From positions 42,061 to 106,060 of the IMG/VR virus record IMGVR_UViG_3300031963_011573: a DNA stretch of 64,000 nucleotides. One strand, 5' to 3'. A model generated the notes under the pieces. It had not been told where the DNA came from. It saw only the letters and a program-made list of their open reading frames with translations, and ran no database searches. This DNA is from a virus. Positions 25,218 through 32,803 of the stretch are shown piece after piece. Every line of letters starts with the position of its first letter. Position 1 is the stretch's first letter. The translations under genes and the position numbers were made by a program.

Positions 25218-26809
25218 TGGGCCAAGACCTAAAACAGGCAATAAGAGAAGAATACATAAAATGCGCTTCATCCCCAGCATATTTTATGAAAAGATACTGC
25301 TACATCCAACATCCAAAACGTGGCCGCATTCAATTTAACTTATACCCATTCCAAGAACGCGTTTTAACTTTATTTCAAGAAAATCCATATTCAATTGTTT
25401 TAAAATCTAGACAGCTAGGTATTTCAACACTATCGGCGGGTTATTCTTTATGGTTGATGATGTTTCACCAAGATAAAAATGTACTTTGTATTGCAACAAA
25501 ACAAGAAACTGCTAAAAACATGGTTACAAAGGTTAAGTTTATGTATAATAACTTACCATCTTGGCTTAAATTTCCAAACAAACCAGAAGAAGAAAATAAA
25601 TTAACACTTCGATTACCAAACGGTTCCCAAATTAAAGCAACTTCAGCCTCTAGTGATGCAGGTCGTTCAGAAGCCGTTTCTTTATTGATAATAGATGAGG
25701 CTGCTTTTATTAACAATATAGGTGAGATATGGGCCTCAGCTCAACAAACATTAGCAACTGGTGGTGGTTGTATTGCATTATCTACACCTTATGGTACAGG
25801 TAACTGGTTCCATAAAACATGGGTTGCTGCTGAATTAAGTGAAAATAGCTTTTTACCTATCCGTTTACCCTGGAGTGTGCATCCTGAAAGAGACCAATCA
25901 TGGAGAGACCAGCAAGATGCTGATTTAGGTCCTAAAATGGCTGCTCAAGAATGTGACTGTGATTTTTCCACCTCAGGTGATACTGTATTTTTGGCAGATG
26001 AAATAGAATTTTACGAAAAAACATTTATTACAGACCCAATCGAAAAACGTGGAATTGATCAAAATTTATGGATCTGGGAACCAGCTGATTATTCAAAAAA
26101 CTATTTAATTACAGCGGATGTTGCTCGAGGTGATGGAGCGGATTACTCTACATTTCATATTTTAGATATTGAAACATACAAGCAAGTAGGAGAATATAAA
26201 GGACAAATCAGTACAAAAGATTTTGGACATTTACTGGTTGCAATTGCAACAGAATATAATAATGCTTTACTTGCTCCTGAAAATTCTAGTATAGCTTGGT
26301 CAACTATTCAAACTATCCTTGATAGAGGGTACCATAATTTGTATTATTCACCCAAAAGCAATGCTTTAACAGTTGATAGTTATTTTGACCCATACATGGA
26401 TCATAGTAAAATGACACCTGGATTTACAATGTCCTCAGCTACTAGACCTATTTCAATAGGTAAATTTCAAGAAGCTGTTCGAGATAGAGGTGTTATTATC
26501 CAATCAGCTAGACTGATAGAGGAAATGAAGGTATTTATATGGAGAAATGGCAGACCAGAAGCACAACCTGGATACAATGATGATTTAATTATGGCATTTG
26601 CAATCATGTCTTTTTTACGAGAAACAGCATTTAAACTAAGACAAAATGGTATGGAAATGACCAAAAGTATGCTTAACAGTATCCATACTAATAATACAAC
26701 ATATTCGGGAGGTTATTCAAATGCCCAACCAAATAAATACAATAACAACCCATTTAAAATAGATAACCCTTATTCAAACGGTCAAGAAGATATTTCATGG
26801 CTAATCTAA
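25217..26809 (+). CDS. terL: Terminase large subunit, T4 gp17 type
   Basis: A 530-residue DNA-packaging motor with ATPase and nuclease. The ATPase uses a deviant Walker A (K63-SRQLGIST-71, with Lys at the beginning rather than before Ser/Thr), Walker B LLIIDEA (D160, E161) and the coupling motif STPYGTGNWF. The nuclease half begins with D301 in YLITADVARGDGADYSTFHI, and a later acidic motif is GYNDDLIMAF. The length is shorter than T4 gp17 (610) but typical. It packages the genome into the prohead through the portal encoded next. I saw no small subunit in this window. Confidence 0.9.
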   Translation: MGQDLKQAIREEYIKCASSPAYFMKRYCYIQHPKRGRIQFNLYPFQERVLTLFQENPYSIVLKSRQLGISTLSAGYSLWLMMFHQDKNVLCIATKQETAKNMVTKVKFMYNNLPSWLKFPNKPEEENKLTLRLPNGSQIKATSASSDAGRSEAVSLLIIDEAAFINNIGEIWASAQQTLATGGGCIALSTPYGTGNWFHKTWVAAELSENSFLPIRLPWSVHPERDQSWRDQQDADLGPKMAAQECDCDFSTSGDTVFLADEIEFYEKTFITDPIEKRGIDQNLWIWEPADYSKNYLITADVARGDGADYSTFHILDIETYKQVGEYKGQISTKDFGHLLVAIATEYNNALLAPENSSIAWSTIQTILDRGYHNLYYSPKSNALTVDSYFDPYMDHSKMTPGFTMSSATRPISIGKFQEAVRDRGVIIQSARLIEEMKVFIWRNGRPEAQPGYNDDLIMAFAIMSFLRETAFKLRQNGMEMTKSMLNSIHTNNTTYSGGYSNAQPNKYNNNPFKIDNPYSNGQEDISWLI

Positions 26810-26819
26810 AAATATAAAC

Positions 26820-28712
26820 ATGGCAGATACTAGATTATTCTCAAGATTAAAACGATTGTTTTCAACAGACGTAATCATTCGAAATGAAGGAGGTGAGTTG
26901 AAAGTAATGGATATTAATAAAATCCAACAATCAGGTGATTATGAAACAAATGCCTTAGTTGATAGATTTAACCGAATATACACTAACTCACATACCTCAA
27001 TTTATGGTTACCAAAGCAGCTTTAACTATCAAACTCTACGCCCCACTCTTTACTCAGAATATGATGCTATGGACACAGATGCTATCGTTGCCTCTGCGTT
27101 AGATATTTTAGCTGATGAATGTACTTTACGTAATGATATGGGTGAAGTACTCCAAATTAGAAGTTCAGACGAGGATGTTCAACGTGCTTTATATAATTTG
27201 TTCTATGATGTATTGAACGTTGAATTTAACTTATGGCCTTGGATTCGTAATATGTTGAAATACGGTGATTTCTTTTTAAAACTAGAAATTTCCGAAAAAT
27301 TTGGTGTATATAATGTAATTCCTTACAATGCATTTCATATTGAAAGACAAGACGGATATGATAAAGATCATCCAAATGATATAAGATTCAGATTTGATCC
27401 AGATGGAATTTCATCCCCATCAAATTATGGATACTATAACGTACCAAACTCTGCAAATCAATCAAACGATATATATTTTGACAATTACGAAATGGCTCAT
27501 TTCCGTTTATTAACGGACACTAACTTTTTACCTTATGGTAGATCATATCTTGAACCAGGCCGTAAGTTATTTAAGCAATATACGATGATGGAAGATGCGA
27601 TGTTAATTCACCGTATCGTTAGAGCACCTGAAAAACGTATATTCTCAATTAATGTTGGTAATATTGCTCCTGCTGAAGTAGAAAACTTTATGCAGAAAAC
27701 AATATCCAAAATGAAACGTACTCCATATATTGATCAACAAACAGGTGATTATAACTTAAAGTACAATATGCAAAACTTGCTTGAGGACTTTTACATCCCA
27801 GTTAGAGGAAACGATCAAGCAACCAAAATTGATACTTTAGGTGGTTTACAATACGATGGTATTACAGATGTAGAATATTTAAGAGACAAATTATTTGCTG
27901 CCCTTAAAGTTCCAAAAGCGTTTATGGGGTATGAAAAAGATTTAACTGGTAAGGCAACATTAGCTGCTGAAGACATTCGTTTTGCTCGTACAATTGAACG
28001 CATTCAACGTATTGTTGTATCTGAATTAACTAAAATTGCTCTAGTTCATTTATATACTCAAGGATACACTGATGAGAATTTAACTAATTTTGAACTTTCA
28101 TTAACTACACCTTCAATCATATATGACCAAGAAAGAGTAGCATTGATGAAAGAAAAAACAGAATTAGCTATCTCAATGATAGAAAATAAATTGATGCCTT
28201 CTGATTGGATATATGAAAATTTATTCCATTTAAGTGAAGATCAATACGATGAATATAGAGACTTGATTCTTCAAGATGCTAAACGTAAATTCCGTGTAAC
28301 TCAAATTGAAAACGAAGGTAATGATCCACTTGAAACAGGTAAATCTTACGGTACACCACATGATTTAGCTTCTTTATATGGAAGAGGAAGATATGAAGGC
28401 GAAGTACCTGAAGGATATGATGAAAAAGAACCATTAGGAAGACCAAAAGAAAAAGTAACAGATCGAAACACTCAAGATAGTGTTTTTGGAAAAGATAGAA
28501 TAGGAGCTATAGGAGCTAAAGTAGATGGAGATGAATCAAACTCAACTAAACCAGAATATAAAGGTGGATCTCCATTAGCACTTGAAACTAAAATTAAACG
28601 AAACAAAAATAGTAAAATGTTTAATAACATTAAAAATCAAAAGAAACAAATTATTTTTGAATCGGATATTAGAGGAAATTCATTGTTAGATGAATCACAA
28701 ATACGAGAGTAA
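26820..28712 (+). CDS. gp20: Portal vertex protein, T4 gp20 type
   Basis: A 630-residue portal. Conserved features are an N-terminal YDAMDTDAIVASALDILADE segment, LPYGRSYLEPGRKLFKQYTM, a crown/stem region with ILIHRIVRAPEKRIF-like sequence, and the YDGITDVEYLRDKLFAALKV followed by KAFMGYEKDLTGKATLA. The C-terminal 120 residues are charged and low in complexity. Gene order (terminase, portal, protease, scaffold, capsid) is the T4 order. The portal forms the dodecameric ring that nucleates head assembly and binds the terminase. Confidence 0.9.
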   Translation: MADTRLFSRLKRLFSTDVIIRNEGGELKVMDINKIQQSGDYETNALVDRFNRIYTNSHTSIYGYQSSFNYQTLRPTLYSEYDAMDTDAIVASALDILADECTLRNDMGEVLQIRSSDEDVQRALYNLFYDVLNVEFNLWPWIRNMLKYGDFFLKLEISEKFGVYNVIPYNAFHIERQDGYDKDHPNDIRFRFDPDGISSPSNYGYYNVPNSANQSNDIYFDNYEMAHFRLLTDTNFLPYGRSYLEPGRKLFKQYTMMEDAMLIHRIVRAPEKRIFSINVGNIAPAEVENFMQKTISKMKRTPYIDQQTGDYNLKYNMQNLLEDFYIPVRGNDQATKIDTLGGLQYDGITDVEYLRDKLFAALKVPKAFMGYEKDLTGKATLAAEDIRFARTIERIQRIVVSELTKIALVHLYTQGYTDENLTNFELSLTTPSIIYDQERVALMKEKTELAISMIENKLMPSDWIYENLFHLSEDQYDEYRDLILQDAKRKFRVTQIENEGNDPLETGKSYGTPHDLASLYGRGRYEGEVPEGYDEKEPLGRPKEKVTDRNTQDSVFGKDRIGAIGAKVDGDESNSTKPEYKGGSPLALETKIKRNKNSKMFNNIKNQKKQIIFESDIRGNSLLDESQIRE

Positions 28713-28723
28713 CAAATTTTTAT

Positions 28724-28734
28724 ATATTTATAAA
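28724..28734 (+). promoter_or_regulatory. Candidate phage promoter motif before the GIY-YIG remnant
   Basis: ATATTTATAAA lies 12 bases before the ATG at 28747. It still faces a degraded gene, so it may now serve the 28858 gene downstream. Confidence 0.35.
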
Positions 28735-28746
28735 TAAACAAACATT

Positions 28747-28854
28747 ATGGCTTATATTTATAGACATGTTACTTCTGAAAATATTCCTTTTTATATAGGA
28801 ATTGGGAGTGATAAAAAATATAAAAGAGCATACAAATACATTTGGAAAAAATAA
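28747..28854 (+). pseudogene. Truncated GIY-YIG homing endonuclease remnant
   Basis: A 35-residue open frame, ATG 28747 to TAA 28852-28854. It reads MAYIYRHVTSENIPFYIGIG followed by SDKKYKRAYKYIWKK, that is, the first strand (YIYRH), the FYIGIG motif and the first basic helix of a GIY-YIG nuclease, and then stops. Catalytic Glu and DNA-binding tail are missing. It sits between the portal and the next head gene, a typical homing-endonuclease site. It looks like a 5' remnant after deletion of the rest. Confidence 0.6.
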
Positions 28855-28857
28855 AAT

Positions 28858-29715
28858 ATGTTAATTCGTCATTCAAAATATAAAAATACGGGTATACTTT
28901 TTGAACTTTTAGTTCGTCAAATTACCACTGATACACTAGACGGTAAAGATTCCCCTGCAAAAGATATACTTAAAAAATATTTCGTTAAAACGGAATTGGG
29001 TCGTGAATATAGGTTATATGAAACGTTACTTAAAAAAACATCCCTTACAGAAACTAAAGCAAATATTGTAGTTTCTACTTTAACTGAATCATCTAAAAGT
29101 TTAAATAGAGGGGTAATTAAAAGACAAAAATATAATTTGATTAGTGAAATTCAAAAACATTATGATTTAAATGAATTTTTTAATCATAAACTTCCTAATT
29201 ACAAAGTATATGCTGCTTTTTATACATTGTTAGAAATTACCCATTCTCAAACCTCTATTAATCCTGAACAAACTATCACAAATAAAGTTACTATTTTAGA
29301 GCATTTAACAGCTGCTCAAATTAAAGAAAGTGCTGTTCGTGATGAAGTTTTAACAGAACTAGACAACTCAGATAAAGATGTTAAGTTTCTTGCATATAAA
29401 ATATTAATGGAGAAATTTAATAACAAATACGATGATTTAAGCCTAAACCAAAAAATCATCCTTAAAGAATACATCAATTCAGTAGATAATACATCTCGCT
29501 TAAAAGAATTTTACACAGATAAAATAAACGAGATTAAAGTTGAATTAAAAAAATTAAACAACAAAACAAACAACCCAGTTACAAAAATTAAAATTAACGA
29601 GATTATCTCTGTTATCAATCCACCAGCAAAAAATGCTAAAATAACAGATAATGATTTAGTTGATTTACTACAGTATTGTGATTTAATCAATGAATTAGAA
29701 ACTGTAAATGGATAA
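28858..29715 (+). CDS. Conserved hypothetical head-module protein
   Basis: A 285-residue, strongly helical, Lys/Glu-rich protein beginning MLIRHSKYKNTGILFELLVR. No enzyme motif. The C-terminal half is a long coiled coil (KLKKLNNK-type sequence around 225-245). It starts 3 bases after the GIY-YIG remnant and overlaps the next gene by 8 bases. Its position in the T4-like portal-to-protease interval suggests a head-assembly role. Related to a conserved protein of T4-like phages of Bacteroidota as far as I can tell; function unknown. Confidence 0.5.
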   Translation: MLIRHSKYKNTGILFELLVRQITTDTLDGKDSPAKDILKKYFVKTELGREYRLYETLLKKTSLTETKANIVVSTLTESSKSLNRGVIKRQKYNLISEIQKHYDLNEFFNHKLPNYKVYAAFYTLLEITHSQTSINPEQTITNKVTILEHLTAAQIKESAVRDEVLTELDNSDKDVKFLAYKILMEKFNNKYDDLSLNQKIILKEYINSVDNTSRLKEFYTDKINEIKVELKKLNNKTNNPVTKIKINEIISVINPPAKNAKITDNDLVDLLQYCDLINELETVNG

Positions 29716-30163
29716 GTTAAAAGAAATAATCCGTAAAAAACTCAAAGAAATGAGTGCTACCAATGTTGGTGGTGCTACTGCTTCCCCTGGTGAAGGTATA
29801 GGAATGGCTACTAAACCCGCGTTTAATAAAAATAAAAACGCTAAAGGTGCTAAAAATATATACTATTACAAGTTAGGATTTAAAAATGTCCCAAACATTA
29901 AACCAAAATCTTACGATAAGAAAAAATTATGGGAAGAAGATAAAGAACCATCCGCAGCAAAAAAATTTCAAAACGAAAGAATTGACGAATTTACTCAAAT
30001 TGAAAATCTTTTAAAAGACTTATCCCCTCTTGTATCAAATGCTAAAAATGATACTTTAGAATACTACGCAGCTAACCCAGGTTCATTTGATATTTATAAA
30101 CCGTCTTCAATGGTTTTAGCATATATTCAAAAAGCAGTAGATTTATTAAAACAAAAACAATGA
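29708..30163 (+). CDS. Small head-module protein with capsid-targeting-like N-terminus
   Basis: A 151-residue protein opening with MDKLKEIIRKKLKEMSATN (LKE at 12-14). A Gly/Ala/Thr-rich linker (about 20-40) leads to a conserved block KGAKNIYYYKLGFKNVPNIK, then a helical C-terminus with YAANPGSFDIYKPSSM. The overlaps (8 bases with 28858, 4 with 30160) place it in the prohead operon. It occupies the position of the small T4 prohead core proteins (gp67/gp68) without recognisable similarity. Function inferred from context only. Confidence 0.5.
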   Translation: MDKLKEIIRKKLKEMSATNVGGATASPGEGIGMATKPAFNKNKNAKGAKNIYYYKLGFKNVPNIKPKSYDKKKLWEEDKEPSAAKKFQNERIDEFTQIENLLKDLSPLVSNAKNDTLEYYAANPGSFDIYKPSSMVLAYIQKAVDLLKQKQ

Positions 30164-31980
30164 AAAAAACATTACAAGATCAGTATTTATTAATCAAAGA
30201 AGGTAAAGGACATAAAGGTGTTTTTCTTACTGAAGCTAAACGTAATTTTCCTCATATAGTACCAAATTCTGCTACATTTGAGGAAGCAGCTGCATCTCTT
30301 AAAACTAAAAACATAATTTCAGAAAATGTGATTGGTTTGACTGCTGTTGCTGGATATGAGCCTAAGAAAAAAGAGTCATACGAAACTGCGTTTGAGGCAT
30401 TTTTAGTTGAAGCTAAAAAGAAAAAAGAAAATGAAGACGAGAAAGTAAAAGCAGAAGAGAAAAAAGTATCTAAACCTGTTGAAAAAGATCTTGAAAAACA
30501 ATACGATAAAATAGACGATAAAACCCCAGACAATTTGATCTTTGATCAAATTATGATGGGTTATTATGCTGAAATGAAAGATCCTAAAAATGCTGATAAA
30601 ACAATGCAACAATTGAAAGATATTGTGTTGAAAAACTTATCAAAAGATCCAATTCACTATACAAAAGATGGTCAATTTGGTGTAAAAGATTTAGGATATG
30701 TAACTGAACATCCTGGTTTAGGCACCCCAAAAGAAGCTACTGGAAAATACAAATCATCTGGATACGGTAATTTAAATGAAAATAAAGAACTTAACGTTGG
30801 TGATACTGTAAAATATAAAGGAATTAAAGTTACAGTAGAAAAAAAAGACGAAGTAGGTAATTTAGTATTGAAATCTGAAAGTGGTAAAACAATTAGAGCA
30901 AATAAAGCACAATTTAAAGAATATGGTTCTTTAGAAGAAGAAAAACTTCGTAAAGCTATCCGTGAAATGATTGATGCTGAGTTAGAAGAAGTTAAAGGTG
31001 GTGGCAATTATGGAATGATGACCATCAACACTGCTAATATTGAAAAAGGAGAACAAAAAATCCCAACATACTATATTTTAACATCCGAAGTTAGAAAAGA
31101 ATTTAACCTTTTAAATCCAGGCCTTAATGCTCCTTCATATGATGAATCATTAAAAATCCCTCATATCCGAATTACTCCTGACAATACTATCTTTATATCA
31201 GATTTACTTTATGTTACTTTAGGAGGAATGGAAAAAGGTAGAGGCACTAGAGAAAAACAAATTGAAGATAACAAAAACCGCCTTAAAGTTATCACTAATG
31301 AAATTTCAGATAGATATTGGCCAATGGTTAGAGCATTACTTAAAAAATATGCTGAATCAAAGACAACTATATACCCTGTACTAGGAAAAGATGTTTTATA
31401 CCATCAAATTAGATTTAAAGAAAATGGGTATAAAGTAGAAAAATTAGAAGATTGGATTGGGAAAAAAATAAAAGAAATTAATGCTAAACTAGCACAAGCA
31501 TCTTCTGGGGAAGTACGAAGAGGTCGTCCTATAAATGTTGAAGCTTTAATGAGATTTAAGAAGCAATTAGAAGATATGGAACCCAATGCTAAAGGTGGTG
31601 TAGCAATAATTCCTCCTCCGTTTCCGATGGGAGAATCTTTAATGGAAAGTGTAGAAAAAGATCTTGCCGCAATTAACAAAGAAGCAGAACATGAAACTTT
31701 ACAATCTAAATTAGATAAAATCCAAGAATTAATTGATAAAAAACAATCTCAACTTAGTAAACTTGATGAGGATGAAGATATGAAAGCTTTAACTGATACT
31801 AAGAAAGTTAAAGAAATTCAAAAAGATATCAAAGCTTTAGAAAAAGCAAAATCTAAAGTTGAAAAAATGATGTCTAAATTTAAAGGTAAAATTAAAAAAA
31901 CAGAAGTAATTGATGAAACAGACGACATGTTAGAAGACAACATAATGGGTGAAGAAATGTCATATGACGAAAATTACTAA
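30160..31980 (+). CDS. Large prohead core/internal protein with multiple protease-like sites
   Basis: A 606-residue protein between portal and protease. Its N-terminus has LIKEG (IKE at 12-14), VFLTEAKR (LTE at 23-25, the same FLTE-A context as the T4 gp23 site) and FLVEAKK (LVE at 82-84). Residues 263-275 (LRKAIREMIDAEL) repeat the IREMIxAEL element of 11775. A KOW-like beta module lies near 210-255 (NVGDTVKYKGIKVTVEKKDE), a large alpha/beta domain follows, and the end is a Lys/Glu coiled coil (505-585). It probably helps build the prohead core and is then cleaved. Experimental role unknown. Confidence 0.55.
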   Translation: MKKTLQDQYLLIKEGKGHKGVFLTEAKRNFPHIVPNSATFEEAAASLKTKNIISENVIGLTAVAGYEPKKKESYETAFEAFLVEAKKKKENEDEKVKAEEKKVSKPVEKDLEKQYDKIDDKTPDNLIFDQIMMGYYAEMKDPKNADKTMQQLKDIVLKNLSKDPIHYTKDGQFGVKDLGYVTEHPGLGTPKEATGKYKSSGYGNLNENKELNVGDTVKYKGIKVTVEKKDEVGNLVLKSESGKTIRANKAQFKEYGSLEEEKLRKAIREMIDAELEEVKGGGNYGMMTINTANIEKGEQKIPTYYILTSEVRKEFNLLNPGLNAPSYDESLKIPHIRITPDNTIFISDLLYVTLGGMEKGRGTREKQIEDNKNRLKVITNEISDRYWPMVRALLKKYAESKTTIYPVLGKDVLYHQIRFKENGYKVEKLEDWIGKKIKEINAKLAQASSGEVRRGRPINVEALMRFKKQLEDMEPNAKGGVAIIPPPFPMGESLMESVEKDLAAINKEAEHETLQSKLDKIQELIDKKQSQLSKLDEDEDMKALTDTKKVKEIQKDIKALEKAKSKVEKMMSKFKGKIKKTEVIDETDDMLEDNIMGEEMSYDENY

Positions 31981-31982
31981 AC

Positions 31983-32615
31983 ATGAACAAACAACTTTTA
32001 ATAGAAACCAGACATTTTGTTCCCCAACCGGTTCGCCTTTTAGAAGGGCTAAAAGGTAATGGAAACATTTTTGTTGAAGGTATTTTAGCTACCGTTGAGG
32101 TAAAAAATGGTAACGGAAGATACTACAAACGTGAGTTGTGGGAACGTGAAATTAATAATTTCCAACAAAAAATAAACCAAAAAACAACCGAAACATGTGG
32201 TGAATTAGATCATCCTGATTCTCAAGTTATAAACCTAAAAAACGCTTCACATTCTATCCGTAAAATATGGTGGGATGGTGATGAAGTATGGGGCCAAGTA
32301 GAAATATTTTCAGACCTAGGACCAAAAGGAACTGTATCTGGCCGTATAGCAGGTGCTTTAGTTAACAATGGTTTAACAATTGGTATTTCATCTCGCGGAA
32401 TGGGCTCATTAAAACAAATGGGTGAGGTAATGGAAGTACAAGATGATTTTGAATTACTTACTTTTGATTTAGTTTCAAACCCTTCTAATCCTGACTCTTG
32501 GATGCGTAATGGACAATTAAACGAATCTAGAACAACATATCTAGATCCTTACGCACGCACAAACTCAATTATAACTGAAATTTTATGTGCTAAAGGCACA
32601 TGCCCGATATTTTAA
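31983..32615 (+). CDS. gp21: Prohead core protease, T4 gp21 type
   Basis: A 210-residue protease. Motifs of the herpesvirus-type/gp21 family are H77 in CGELDHPDS, the nucleophile Ser in TIGISSRGMGS (S136/S137) and FDLVSNPS near 161-168. The N-terminus contains LLIE (IxE) close to Met1, suited to self-removal. In T4 this enzyme cuts head proteins after (L/I)xE during maturation, and many proteins in this window carry such sites. It lies right after the core protein and before the scaffold, as in T4. A terminator follows at 32640. Confidence 0.9.
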   Translation: MNKQLLIETRHFVPQPVRLLEGLKGNGNIFVEGILATVEVKNGNGRYYKRELWEREINNFQQKINQKTTETCGELDHPDSQVINLKNASHSIRKIWWDGDEVWGQVEIFSDLGPKGTVSGRIAGALVNNGLTIGISSRGMGSLKQMGEVMEVQDDFELLTFDLVSNPSNPDSWMRNGQLNESRTTYLDPYARTNSIITEILCAKGTCPIF

Positions 32616-32639
32616 AATATGCAAACCGGTACAAGAATT

Positions 32640-32662
32640 GCTCTCATTTGAGAGCTTTTTTT
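32640..32662 (+). terminator. Rho-independent terminator
   Basis: A 6-bp stem GCTCTC (32640-32645) / GAGAGC (32650-32655), with a 4-base loop, is followed by seven T. It follows the protease and should separate low-level from high-level head gene transcription before scaffold and capsid. Confidence 0.85.
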
Positions 32663-32707
32663 GTCTTTTGCGACTTTGACAAAATTTGCATATACATATA
32701 ACAGAAT

Positions 32708-32773
32708 ATACCACCACCCTCAATCCATGTGGTATCAATTAAATGAATTCTATTACGTTTTAAAATAAACGTA
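32708..32773 (+). promoter_or_regulatory. Leader of the scaffold gene with two inverted repeats
   Basis: The 141 bases between the terminator and the scaffold ATG (32804) have no coding potential I can support. They hold ATACCAC (32708-32714) / GTGGTAT (32729-32735) and TACGTTT (32754-32760) / AAACGTA (32767-32773), both perfect 7-bp arms. No T-run follows, so these are not terminators. They may be operators or leader RNA hairpins controlling the scaffold-capsid unit; this is inference. Confidence 0.35.
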
Positions 32774-32803
32774 CTTTCCCAACAAAATTAAATTTAGGAA
32801 AAA

